NCBI RefSeq assembly: GCF_023337795.1 | Contig: NZ_JALIRS010000007.1 | Span: 62,001-126,000, forward strand | Direction of reading: 5' to 3' | Source of the DNA: Lysinibacillus sp. BPa_S21 | GTDB taxonomy: Bacteria > Bacillota > Bacilli > Bacillales_A > Planococcaceae | Length of the DNA: 64,000 nucleotides | Shown: in pieces, positions 18,068 to 25,617 of the stretch | Numbering within the stretch: position 1 is the stretch's first letter | How the letters are laid out: every line of letters starts with the position of its first letter | The notes under the pieces: generated by a model | The model's input: the letters and a program-made list of their open reading frames with translations, nothing else | Databases searched by the model: none | What the model was told of the DNA's origin: nothing | Made by a program: the position numbers and the translations under genes

Positions 18068-18308
18068 AATCACCTATATTTTAGCAAAATAGCATGTTTT
18101 CCGATGTGAAATTTCTCACACCTCGCGTAAATAGAACCATTTAGAGGATAAAATTATGAATTCTTTTGTTCTATTACACATCAATCGAGACTTAATACCT
18201 CTTGCAGTATGTACTATTTCCTGACCTAATTAATTTTGCCTTAGCGTAATGCTAGCTACTACTTTACTAAAACATCTACTGCAACACTTGGCTTTCGCGT
18301 AAATAAAA

Positions 18309-18337
18309 ATGCCGAGCACAGCATCGCACTCGGCATT
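18309..18337 (-). terminator. Terminator of the tauE-dsbA unit
   Basis: AATGCCGAG pairs perfectly with CTCGGCATT, then TTTTATTT on the minus strand. Confidence 0.9.
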
Positions 18338-18343
18338 CCCCCC

Positions 18344-19048
18344 TTATAATTTACATTCACCATCAGCACAAATAGCTTCACCATCACCCGTCATCCTTAA
18401 AACCGGCTGAATACCCGCTATCTCTGCCGCTTGATGTAAAGTTCGTACAAAAACCTCATTTGGCTCCGCACCTTTAATACCATAACGATTTTCAAACACA
18501 AAGAACGGCACACTTTGTACACCTAGTTGTTGGGCGTCATATCGATCTTTGTCTAAAGCTTCACTGAAGTCGTTTGACGCCAGAACACCTTTTGCTTTTT
18601 CAACATCTAAGCCTAAATTTTCAATGACTTCTAACAAGAACATATCATCGTTTAAGTCTTTTCCTTCCGTAAAGTAACCTCTCATAAGCTCTTCCGTATA
18701 GATTGACTCTTTACCAAACTGTCTTACCCACTTTGCTAATCGATGAGCTTTTTCGGTATGAGCCGTTTTCATATCTTCAAAATTGTAATGTAAGCCAGTC
18801 GCTTCGGCCCGTACCGCTATGCCCTTAGTCATTTCCTTTACTTCTTCTAATGTAGCGTTAAATTTCGCAACCATACCCTCATATAAAGTTGGCGCATCTT
18901 TCTTAGGCGTATCCGGACCAATTTGGTATGCTTTGTATTCAATTTCTACCTTTCCCGAATAACCCGCTAAATTAATAGCACGTTCCAATTCCCGTTTGCC
19001 AATATAGCAGAAAGGACATGTAAAGTCCGAAAAAATCTCAATTTTCAT
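18344..19048 (-). CDS. DsbA-family oxidoreductase, FrnE-like
   Basis: 234 residues. A thioredoxin fold with C11-PF-C14 is followed by the helical insert and YKAYQIGPDT typical of FrnE/HCCA-isomerase-like DsbA proteins. There is no signal peptide, so it acts in the cytosol. The tail has a further Cys pair (ICADGECKL). FrnE proteins are thiol oxidoreductases induced by disulfide or oxidative stress; beside sulfur-transfer genes a role in persulfide or disulfide reduction is likely but inferred. Starts 14 bases after tauE, same operon, closed by a strong terminator. Confidence 0.85.
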   Translation of the reverse strand: MKIEIFSDFTCPFCYIGKRELERAINLAGYSGKVEIEYKAYQIGPDTPKKDAPTLYEGMVAKFNATLEEVKEMTKGIAVRAEATGLHYNFEDMKTAHTEKAHRLAKWVRQFGKESIYTEELMRGYFTEGKDLNDDMFLLEVIENLGLDVEKAKGVLASNDFSEALDKDRYDAQQLGVQSVPFFVFENRYGIKGAEPNEVFVRTLHQAAEIAGIQPVLRMTGDGEAICADGECKL

Positions 19049-19061
19049 CTACTAATGCCTC

Positions 19062-19838
19062 CTACAATATAGTCATCCAAATTTTAATAGCGGTCGCCAA
19101 TATAAGAACCGCTAAAATAACTTGCAAAATTTTTGTATTTACATTTTTACCCGCTTTTACACCTAATGGGGCAGCAATTAGACTAGCTATAATCATAATG
19201 ATTGCAGGATAGTAATTAACTTGTCCCGTCATCAATTTTCCGACTGTCCCGCCTATTGAGGATATAAAGGTAATCGCGAGGCTTGTAGCTATTGTCATAC
19301 GTGTCGGGATACCTAATACGACTAGCATAATAGGTACTAACAAGAATCCACCAGCCGCTCCAACAATCCCCGATCCAATACCAACGATAAACGCTAATAT
19401 GGCCGCTATCGGTTTATTGAACGTTACCTCATCTAAAGGCTTGTCGTCAATCTGCTTCTTAGGAATAAACATCATCACTGCAGCAATTAACGCTAATACA
19501 CCATACACGATGTTAACGCCCACTTCAGATAAAAATTTGGAGCCAAAACTACCAACAAAACTTCCTACTAATACGGCAGCACCCATATATATAATCAGTG
19601 ATTTATTTAAATAACCACCTTTTCGATATGCCCATACCCCAGCCATAGAGGCAAATAACACTTCAACCGCACTAATACCTGATACTTCATGTGCGGAAAA
19701 TGCTGCAAAACCAAGTAAAGGTGGGATATATAATAACATTGGATATTTTATAATGGCTCCGCCAATTCCTAGCATTCCTGATACAAATGAACCTACAAAG
19801 CCAATTAAAAATATTGTAATCATCCATGCTACATCCAT
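19062..19838 (-). CDS. TauE/SafE (TSUP) family sulfite/sulfoacetate exporter
   Basis: 258 residues with about eight membrane helices and the TSUP repeats [25 protein letters not shown] and [21 protein letters not shown] (one per half). TSUP carriers move sulfite, thiosulfate or organosulfonates. In staphylococci a tauE gene belongs to the CstR regulon and is thought to export sulfite made by persulfide oxidation; the same job is likely here. First gene of a two-gene unit with the DsbA-like protein; no operator of the ATAC-N8-GTAT type was found before it. Confidence 0.88.
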   Translation of the reverse strand: MDVAWMITIFLIGFVGSFVSGMLGIGGAIIKYPMLLYIPPLLGFAAFSAHEVSGISAVEVLFASMAGVWAYRKGGYLNKSLIIYMGAAVLVGSFVGSFGSKFLSEVGVNIVYGVLALIAAVMMFIPKKQIDDKPLDEVTFNKPIAAILAFIVGIGSGIVGAAGGFLLVPIMLVVLGIPTRMTIATSLAITFISSIGGTVGKLMTGQVNYYPAIIMIIASLIAAPLGVKAGKNVNTKILQVILAVLILATAIKIWMTIL

Positions 19839-19941
19839 ACTTTTCCTTCTTTCCGTTACTTTTAAGGATATAAAGTTCTTAGCCTGAGCTCCTCTATTTC
19901 ACTGGATGTACGGACACCCACTAAAATAAGTTAAATGAAAG

Positions 19942-19970
19942 GAGGGCTGTTCTACCTTCAAACAACCCTC
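19942..19970 (-). terminator. Terminator of the tusA gene
   Basis: GAGGGCTGTT pairs with AACAACCCTC (one wobble) just past the stop. Trailing T-run is weak (CTTTCATTT). Confidence 0.6.
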
Positions 19971-19977
19971 ACCAGTT

Positions 19978-20205
19978 TTAAGCTTTTTGAATAAAGAACG
20001 TAATAACACCAGCGTCTTCAGCTTTGTCTAAAATGATATGACCACCGGCTTTGGCCCAAGCAGGGATGTCCGCTAAAGCTCCCTTATCTGTTACCTGAAC
20101 CTCTAAAATTTCCCCAGAAGCTAATGTATCTATAGCTTTTTTTGTTTTCACTATAGGCATTGGACAAGATAAACCTTTTGCATCTAGTTGTAAAGTTGAT
20201 TTCAT
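19978..20205 (-). CDS. tusA: TusA-family sulfur carrier
   Basis: 75 residues from the ATG at 20205, which has AAAGGAG eight bases upstream; a longer start is not supported. The CPxP motif GLSCPMPIVKTKKAI carries the persulfide-accepting Cys. TusA proteins pass sulfane sulfur between rhodaneses, DsrE-type carriers and biosynthetic enzymes. It lies 207 bases after the rhodanese-MBL gene and may be the last gene of that operon or separately transcribed. Nearly identical in its motif to the TusA half of the fusion at 22037. Confidence 0.88.
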   Translation of the reverse strand: MKSTLQLDAKGLSCPMPIVKTKKAIDTLASGEILEVQVTDKGALADIPAWAKAGGHIILDKAEDAGVITFFIQKA

Positions 20206-20412
20206 ATTTTTTCTCCTTTGGAACGGCAAAGGTTGTAAGCGATTTTGCCTGTTCTGTATTTTTTACACTTTACGAAGGATGAGCGCCTTCGCTTCGCGCT
20301 ATTAACACGCTGTAAGCATGTATAGTTATTGCATCTTACCATTGGGAGTTTTCTTCATCCCCCAAGAATTATTAGTATTCACCGAACTTTTACGAGTACG
20401 GGATAGACAACT

Positions 20413-21540
20413 CTATCGAACTGCACAACGATTCGGACCAATTTCCATCTCTGTTTGCTCTTCCTGCGTTGGCGTAATCTTACCCATATTTACTTGACGA
20501 ATATCTTGATATGCATTTGGCTGTGGAGGCAAATGCTCTGTCACAACGCTTCTGAACTCTGCTTCATCCTTAATATTTAAACCGTGATTTTCCGCAAATA
20601 ATTGTCCAAGATGTTTTGCTACAGTTCCATCTTCATTTAATTCATCAATGATCATAAAATGAGCTGGTAAAACAATTAGATCATTCGATAATTCTCTGTA
20701 TCGTTTATAAAGTGTTTCGCGTAAATCACCAACCCAGTCTTCTGCAAGACCCGCTAAATCAGGGCGTCCAATTGAATCAATAAATAATATATCTCCAGTC
20801 AATAAATACTTGCTGTCCACAACAAATGACGTTGAACCAATTGTATGACCTGGCGAATAAATTGCTCCTACGTCAATTTTGGATGCACCAACTTGTACAG
20901 TTGTTCCATCAAGTAAAGGTGTATAATCAAACACAACCTCTTCTGCATCTTTCGGCGGTAAATAATACGTCGCACCAGTAGTAGCAGCTATATGTCGGCC
21001 ACCAGAAATATGATCCGCATGCAAATGTGTATCGAACACATATTTAATGTTTACGTTTTTCTCTTCCGCAAAGCTTGTGAATGTGTCCGTAAAACGTACA
21101 GCATCAATAATTGCTGCTTCACCCTCAGAGATGACCATATAAGAAAGGCAACCTTTCCCTAAACGTACAAATTGATAAAGCTCTCCACCACCTGTTAAAT
21201 CTCCAACTTTAATCGGTTCTAAATATTCACTCCACGTTTTCATCCCACCAGCTAAATAAGCCCCTGTACGACCTGCTTCGGATAACATCTCAGCTACCAT
21301 TAGCGATGATCCTTCTTTCGCACAAACGACTAACACATCCTTATCGGTTGGGATCTTCGGTAAAATATCCTCAACGCCATCTAATAGCTCAAAATACGGA
21401 ATATTAAGGTATTCAAATTTATGACCATCGATTTTCCAATCCTCGAATGCATCAGCATTTCGAACATCTAAAATAAATAATTCTTCATTATTAATTACTT
21501 TTTTCGCTACTTCTGCTGCGCTCCATTTTAGAACTGACAC
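20413..21540 (-). CDS. Rhodanese-metallo-beta-lactamase fusion (persulfide dioxygenase type)
   Basis: 375 residues from the GTG at 21540 (GGGGGT seven bases before); a TTG five codons upstream lacks a ribosome site. An N-terminal rhodanese domain with C73 in CAKEGSS is followed by an MBL domain with the metal motif T-H172-L-H174-A-D176-H177 and later SPGHTIGS and PAHF. This is the ETHE1/CstB group, which oxidises glutathione- or low-thiol-persulfide to sulfite; domain order here is rhodanese first, unlike staphylococcal CstB. Sulfite and thiosulfate are expected products. The C-terminus ends NRCAVR, adding a Cys. Confidence 0.88.
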   Translation of the reverse strand: MSVLKWSAAEVAKKVINNEELFILDVRNADAFEDWKIDGHKFEYLNIPYFELLDGVEDILPKIPTDKDVLVVCAKEGSSLMVAEMLSEAGRTGAYLAGGMKTWSEYLEPIKVGDLTGGGELYQFVRLGKGCLSYMVISEGEAAIIDAVRFTDTFTSFAEEKNVNIKYVFDTHLHADHISGGRHIAATTGATYYLPPKDAEEVVFDYTPLLDGTTVQVGASKIDVGAIYSPGHTIGSTSFVVDSKYLLTGDILFIDSIGRPDLAGLAEDWVGDLRETLYKRYRELSNDLIVLPAHFMIIDELNEDGTVAKHLGQLFAENHGLNIKDEAEFRSVVTEHLPPQPNAYQDIRQVNMGKITPTQEEQTEMEIGPNRCAVR

Positions 21541-21628
21541 TTCCGTTACCCCCAAAGGTATTATTTCGTTGATTTTTTTAGCGGAAAGGATTGTCCTCTC
21601 CGCCTATATAGTGACTCATTCATTTTAA

Positions 21629-22024
21629 TTAGAATGTTAGTGACGGTGCTGCATCTTTTGCAAACTCTAAGAACGTTACAGCTCCCCCAACCTCGACACC
21701 TTCAATAAAATCATCTGTCGTTAAACCCATTACATCCATCGTCATTTGACAAGCGATCATTTTCACACCTAATTCCAGCGCCATCTCCACTAATTGCGGA
21801 ATTGCTGGTACATTAGCTTTAGCAAACCCTTCTGCAAAATGCTCAGCGCCCGCAGGCATAGGTAATGCATGCATTCCTTGTTTATGAATTAAATTTAACC
21901 CTTCGAATGTAAAGAAGATCGCTACTTCTTTCTCTGTTGCGGCCGCTGCCGTCGCAATATTGAACACCTTATACGCATCGAAAAGACCACCGTTACTTGC
22001 AATTATCGCTACTTTATTTGACAT
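21629..22024 (-). CDS. DsrE-family sulfur carrier (DsrE2-like)
   Basis: 131 residues. The start KVAIIASNGGLFDAYKVFNIATAAAAT and the conserved Cys in KMIACQMTMDVMGL match DsrE/DsrE2 proteins, which hold a persulfide on that Cys and trade it with TusA. A weakly hydrophobic helix follows the first strand. It sits between the TusA-rhodanese fusion and the MBL gene, 12 bases after the former, so all three are probably one transcript. Confidence 0.88.
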   Translation of the reverse strand: MSNKVAIIASNGGLFDAYKVFNIATAAAATEKEVAIFFTFEGLNLIHKQGMHALPMPAGAEHFAEGFAKANVPAIPQLVEMALELGVKMIACQMTMDVMGLTTDDFIEGVEVGGAVTFLEFAKDAAPSLTF

Positions 22025-22036
22025 AATAAATTCCTC

Positions 22037-22591
22037 CTAAATGTTTTTTGTTAAATTCCCTGTCCAGGAAGTCATCCCCGGCAAAACGTTAAATACCTTT
22101 GTAAAACCATGTGCCGTAAGCTTTTGAGCAGCTAAATCACTACGCTTCCCTGTCCGACATACGACATAAATCTCTTGCTCTTTATCAAGCTCACCAATAC
22201 GCGCTTCCAATTCACCCATAGGGATAGACTTCGCACCCTCGATGTGGCCAAAAGCAAACTCTGCCTCCTCACGAACATCGAGAATGAGACCTTCTCTCTT
22301 CATAGCCTCATCTAACTCAATTATTTGCTCAAATGCTTGCTCATCCATCGTGTCGTCTGAGCATTTACGAATGTAATGCTTCAGCACACTTCCTTCTTCC
22401 ACTGTCCCAATATATTGATGCCCCACAGATTCGGCCCATGCAGCAATATCCGCCTTTGAACCTTTATCTGTCGCTGATACTTCTAAAATTTGGCCATCTA
22501 CTAAGTCTGCAATTGCCTTTCTTGTTTTAACAATCGGCATAGGACAAGAAAGCCCCTTAGCATCTAGCTGAAAATCTGCTTTAATACTCAT
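22037..22591 (-). CDS. TusA-rhodanese fusion protein
   Basis: 184 residues from the ATG at 22591 (GGGG six bases upstream). Residues 1-75 are a TusA domain with C16 in GLSCPMPIVKTRKAI; after a short linker a rhodanese domain has the active-site loop CRTGKRS. It joins donor and carrier in one chain, like part of staphylococcal CstA. A CstR-type operator and a promoter (TTGCTA-N17-TAATAC) lie just upstream, so the gene can be transcribed separately from cstR. A longer start would run through that operator and is rejected. Confidence 0.9.
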   Translation of the reverse strand: MSIKADFQLDAKGLSCPMPIVKTRKAIADLVDGQILEVSATDKGSKADIAAWAESVGHQYIGTVEEGSVLKHYIRKCSDDTMDEQAFEQIIELDEAMKREGLILDVREEAEFAFGHIEGAKSIPMGELEARIGELDKEQEIYVVCRTGKRSDLAAQKLTAHGFTKVFNVLPGMTSWTGNLTKNI

Positions 22592-22604
22592 AACTTCCCC
22601 CTTC

Positions 22605-22620
22605 ATACCTATATGGGTAT
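22605..22620. promoter_or_regulatory. CstR-type operator before the TusA-rhodanese gene
   Basis: ATACCTATATGGGTAT, a near-perfect palindrome on the ATAC-N8-GTAT pattern. It overlaps the -10 of a promoter TTGCTA-N17-TAATAC on the minus strand. Confidence 0.75.
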
Positions 22621-22655
22621 TATTTTTTCTAAAAAAATATAGCAAGAGTTATAGG

Positions 22656-22952
22656 CTACTTTACTTCGCCTTCCCAAGCTAGCATGCCTCCAACCATATT
22701 GGAAACATCGAAGCCTTGGCTTTCCAAAAACTGAGTAGCACTACCACTACGACCACCTGATCGACAAACCATAATATATGATTCATCTTTATTTAGTTCG
22801 TGCATACGAAATTCAAGTAAACCAAGTGGAATATGAATAATGCCAGGAATATGCCCTACTTCCACTTCATCAACTTCACGCACGTCGATTAAATTCAATG
22901 ACTGACCCTGCTCGAAAGCTTGTTGTACTTCCTTAGCTGAAATTTCCTTCAT
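22656..22952 (-). CDS. Single-domain rhodanese sulfurtransferase
   Basis: 98 residues, one rhodanese domain: NLIDVREVDEVEVGHIPG near the start and the active-site loop CRSGGRS, followed by FDVSNMVGGMLAWEG. It transfers sulfane sulfur from thiosulfate or persulfides to an acceptor thiol. Cytosolic. Placed 12 bases after the membrane rhodanese and 64 bases before the TusA-rhodanese start, inside the cstR operon. Confidence 0.9.
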   Translation of the reverse strand: MKEISAKEVQQAFEQGQSLNLIDVREVDEVEVGHIPGIIHIPLGLLEFRMHELNKDESYIMVCRSGGRSGSATQFLESQGFDVSNMVGGMLAWEGEVK

Positions 22953-22964
22953 GCTATTCTCCTC

Positions 22965-23306
22965 CTAATACGCGCTCATGCCACCGCGGACATTTGTCAC
23001 ACGCTCAAATCCTCGTTTTTTTAATTGCTTACACGCTTGACTACTACGCATCCCACTTTGACAAATGACCACTATCTCTTTATCTTTAGGTAATTTATCG
23101 AAACTTGAACCAAGAGGGATATTTTTGAATTGTGGAATGTTACGACCTTTATATTCAGCTGGTGTTCGCACATCAACAAATACTTTGTCTTTTTCATTCA
23201 AGATGTTTTTTAATTGCGCTGTCGAGATTGTTCGTACTCCTTTTGCCGGTTTCATGCGCCAAATAAAAAATGCCACTACAACAGCAAGCAAAATCCATGT
23301 TCCCAA
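22965..23306 (-). CDS. Membrane-anchored rhodanese
   Basis: 113 residues from a TTG at 23306 (AGGAGG nine bases upstream). One N-terminal helix (about 2-16) anchors a rhodanese domain with FVDVRTPAEYKGRNIPQFKNIPLG and the loop CQSGMRS. The orientation expected from the positive residues after the helix puts the domain in the cytosol, where it could receive sulfur from the TsuA-type importer; that link is inferred. First gene after cstR, with an operator in between. Confidence 0.88.
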   Translation of the reverse strand: MGTWILLAVVVAFFIWRMKPAKGVRTISTAQLKNILNEKDKVFVDVRTPAEYKGRNIPQFKNIPLGSSFDKLPKDKEIVVICQSGMRSSQACKQLKKRGFERVTNVRGGMSAY

Positions 23307-23326
23307 TTAACATAGCCTCCTTCCAT

Positions 23327-23342
23327 ATACTATTAAGGGTAT
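23327..23342. promoter_or_regulatory. CstR-type operator between cstR and the rhodanese operon
   Basis: ATACTATTAAGGGTAT, same 16-bp pattern, 21 bases before the TTG start and 8 bases after the cstR stop. Confidence 0.65.
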
Positions 23343-23349
23343 ATAAAAT

Positions 23350-23610
23350 TTATCTGCTTTTCACGACTAAATCCATCGCTTCTTGGATAGCTGTATTCAC
23401 TTTTTCAGCATCTCCTTCAGCAGTCGTTACACATTCTAATAAATTTTCACTAACAATCACTCCAATAGTTCGATCAACCGCAGAACGCACGGCAGATAGC
23501 TGTGTAATCACATCTTTACAGTTTTTTTCTTCTTCCATCATGCGTAAAACACCACGCAATTGACCTTCTATTCGTTTCACTCGATTAGCTGTTTTTGTAC
23601 CGTAAGCCAT
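23350..23610 (-). CDS. cstR: CstR-type persulfide-sensing repressor (CsoR family)
   Basis: 86 residues from the ATG at 23610 (GGGAGG ten bases upstream). All-helical CsoR/RcnR fold beginning RVKRIEGQLRGVLRMM. It has Cys31 and Cys60 only, and Asn56 where copper-sensing CsoR has its metal His, so the copper site is lost and the two-Cys pattern of S. aureus CstR is present at the same positions. CstR forms di- to tetrasulfide bridges between these Cys on exposure to sulfane sulfur and leaves DNA. Its own promoter carries the operator, so it is self-controlled. Neighbours are all sulfur-transfer genes. Confidence 0.92.
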   Translation of the reverse strand: MAYGTKTANRVKRIEGQLRGVLRMMEEEKNCKDVITQLSAVRSAVDRTIGVIVSENLLECVTTAEGDAEKVNTAIQEAMDLVVKSR

Positions 23611-23663
23611 ACTATTCACGCCTCCCTTCAAAACGATTGATTGAACTTGCTTACGAGATTCAT

Positions 23664-23690
23664 ATTATACCCCATTAGGTATAATGTCAA
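23664..23690 (-). promoter_or_regulatory. cstR promoter with embedded operator
   Basis: On the minus strand TTGACA (23690-23685) is followed after 15 bases by TATAAT, or after 17 by TAATAT. The palindrome ATACCCCATTAGGTAT (23667-23682) covers the spacer and the -10, ideal for repression. Confidence 0.8.
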
Positions 23691-23726
23691 CATCGAAGCT
23701 CTAACTTTTTTTAATCAAATACACCT

Positions 23727-23764
23727 CGACATCATTGCGTCGGAAATCGGAAAGAAGTTAAACA
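23727..23764. repeat. Repeat family 2, short copy
   Basis: CTCGACATCATTGCGTCGGAAATCGG then AAAGAAGTTAAA, a shortened member of the family described at 30853. Confidence 0.5.
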
Positions 23765-23855
23765 TCGCTACATTGTTAATTCCCCTTATATCAACATTTC
23801 ATCCCCGTTAATTTCTGGTTTTATCCCAATCTTCACCTCTCTTTTATAAAAAAAA

Positions 23856-23892
23856 ACGAGAAATTCGACGATTCTATCATCGAATTTCTCGT
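23856..23892 (-). terminator. Terminator of the tsuA-tusA unit
   Basis: ACGAGAAATTCGA pairs perfectly with TCGAATTTCTCGT, with TTTTTTT following on the minus strand. Confidence 0.9.
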
Positions 23893-23904
23893 TATATTGA
23901 AGAC

Positions 23905-24129
23905 TTATTTCTTTTTAATAGTAATGGTCCAAGCAGCTTCGCCAACTTGTTCATACTCTGTTACCTCGTGCCCCTCTTCAGCAGCCCACCGAGGAATGGA
24001 TTCTGTTCCTTGTGTGCAATCAAATTGCACTTCTAATTCATCGCCTGAATTTAAATCTTTTATAGCTTCTTTTGCTTCTACTAAAGGAAATGGACAAACC
24101 ATCCCCATTACTTCTAATGTTTTTTTCAT
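23905..24129 (-). CDS. TusA-like sulfur carrier paired with a thiosulfate importer (TsuB-like)
   Basis: 74 residues with the CPxP motif GMVCPFPLVEAKEAI, Cys at position 12. It follows the YeeE/TsuA-type importer by 18 bases and has AGGAGTGTTTTC before the ATG. In Spirochaeta and E. coli studies a TusA-like protein (TsuB) works with TsuA to use imported thiosulfate; the pairing here suggests the same. A second Cys (FDCTQG) is present. It diverges from the other two TusA domains in this window. Confidence 0.85.
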   Translation of the reverse strand: MKKTLEVMGMVCPFPLVEAKEAIKDLNSGDELEVQFDCTQGTESIPRWAAEEGHEVTEYEQVGEAAWTITIKKK

Positions 24130-24147
24130 ATGAAAACACTCCTTTTT

Positions 24148-25209
24148 TTAGGCTGTTACTACGTGCGTAGCCTGCTTCGCTTTTTTACTTGGTCGTACAA
24201 ACACAAAGTAAGATGCTGTCCATGTACCTAAAATCATAAACCCTAATGAAATCCACCCTTGCCAAGTCATCATTGCTGTCATCACCAAGCCATTACCAAT
24301 CGAGCAACCTCCCGCTAAACCTGCTCCGAATCCCATCATAAGTCCACCACATAAGCTGTTAATCGCCGTTTTTGTATCTGGAATACGGAATCTAAATTCG
24401 CCGCTCATTTTTGCTGCGAATAATGATCCTAAGAAAATTCCTAGTACTAGGAAAACACCCCAGTTGATGAAGCTAATTTCCCCCGTCACTAAAAATTGCA
24501 AAATATTAGCAGATGGTGTTGTAACGCCTAGCCCGCCTATGCGCCCAGTAGCAACACTTAATGGCCATGCTAAAGTTGCAATCACACCTATAATTGTTGC
24601 AGTGATAAATGGATGCCAACGTTTTTCAAATAAAATATGTGCTAATCCCGTTTTTTTCGGCTTTAACCCTGGGATTTTCAATCGTGGTTTCTTTAACTCA
24701 CGGTATATGATACATGCAACTATTACTACGAAAATCGTTATAATCAACCAGTTGTTTACGCCAATTGTCTCGGCAATAGAATTAGTTTCTACGCTCGTTT
24801 CTTTCATAGCCTTATCTAAGGGCAACAATACACCTGACTTCATCATTGCCGCTACGAGCATATAACCAGCTAATGCAATCCAACTACCAATTAAACCTTC
24901 TCCTGCCCGATACCAAGTGCCTGTTGCACAACCACCAGCGAAAATAATGCCAATTCCAAAAATAAATGAACCTACAATAACGGCTACGATTGGTAAAGAA
25001 CCAGCACTAAATTCAAATACCTTTAGACTAATTAAGGTGTATACACCCACACTTTGAATTGCTATTGCAATAAGTAATGCGTAAAACATACGATTATCCT
25101 TCGTCAAAAACATATCGCGGAAGCCACCAGTTAAGCAAAAACGACCACGCTGCATAACAAATCCAAGTAAAGCTCCACAAATAAGTCCTGTAATAACCAT
25201 TTGGACCAT
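24148..25209 (-). CDS. tsuA: YeeE/YedE family thiosulfate importer (TsuA-like)
   Basis: 353 residues from the ATG at 25209 (GGGG eight bases before; a TTG six codons upstream is less likely). About nine to ten helices and the family's Cys-containing loops: RGRFCLTGGFRDM, GGCATGTWYRAGEG and GGCSIGNG. In TsuA these Cys line the thiosulfate path through the cytoplasmic membrane. Cotranscribed with a TusA-like gene and read toward cstR. A shortened version of the CstR palindrome lies near its start. Confidence 0.9.
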   Translation of the reverse strand: MVQMVITGLICGALLGFVMQRGRFCLTGGFRDMFLTKDNRMFYALLIAIAIQSVGVYTLISLKVFEFSAGSLPIVAVIVGSFIFGIGIIFAGGCATGTWYRAGEGLIGSWIALAGYMLVAAMMKSGVLLPLDKAMKETSVETNSIAETIGVNNWLIITIFVVIVACIIYRELKKPRLKIPGLKPKKTGLAHILFEKRWHPFITATIIGVIATLAWPLSVATGRIGGLGVTTPSANILQFLVTGEISFINWGVFLVLGIFLGSLFAAKMSGEFRFRIPDTKTAINSLCGGLMMGFGAGLAGGCSIGNGLVMTAMMTWQGWISLGFMILGTWTASYFVFVRPSKKAKQATHVVTA

Positions 25210-25226
25210 CCACAATTCCCCTTTCA

Positions 25227-25238
25227 ATACCCTAGTAT
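25227..25238. promoter_or_regulatory. Shortened CstR-like palindrome before tsuA
   Basis: ATACCCTAGTAT has both half-sites but a spacing of four instead of eight. A promoter TTGAAT-N18-TAATAT ends just upstream. Weak candidate. Confidence 0.35.
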
Positions 25239-25339
25239 TCTTATAAGTTATATTACCACTTGTTTTACTAAGAATTCAATTACTTTTTTAAAACTGCGAA
25301 AAATCTAATAACTCTTTCGTGCCTATGCACACAAAAAAA

Positions 25340-25378
25340 CCTTGCTACAAGTGCAGATAACTGCTGCTTATAACAAGG
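25340..25378 (-). terminator. Terminator after the hmp fragment and monooxygenase operon
   Basis: CCTTG...CAAGG stem with an inner CAG/CTG part, followed by TTTTTTTGTG on the minus strand. Confidence 0.65.
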
Positions 25379-25397
25379 GCTCATATGTTTATTTATT

Positions 25398-25523
25398 TTA
25401 TTTTGCTGACTGTATTGCTGGACTAAAGAATTCATAATGAATTTTTTTGCCCTTCACATCAATCTCATGTAAATTTTTAATTTCTTTGTAAAGGTTTCTA
25501 TAGATTGTTTTCGTTTTTTTCAC
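25398..25523 (-). pseudogene. C-terminal fragment of a flavohaemoprotein gene (hmp remnant)
   Basis: Minus-strand reading from GTG 25523 gives 41 codons whose last 29 (NLHEIDVKGKKIHYEFFSPA...) match the C-terminus of the intact Hmp at 32046 ([20 protein letters not shown]). DNA identity is also obvious, for example AAAGAATTCATAATGAATTTTT in both, interrupted by a few substitutions. Everything upstream of the tail is gone. It shows that a second hmp copy once stood here. Confidence 0.8.
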
Positions 25524-25617
25524 AGTATAATTTCAAAGGAATTGTACGCTCTGCACAAATAAAAGTATGCTTTATAACACCCCCTATTTTGTATTTTGCC
25601 TATAGAATTACAATGTT

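Noticed and set aside
20206-20412. CstR operator before the separate tusA gene
   Set aside because: No ATAC-N8-GTAT match in this gap.
25569-25617. Small gene between the hmp tail and sfnG-like gene
   Set aside because: No reading frame with a ribosome site; AT-rich spacer only.
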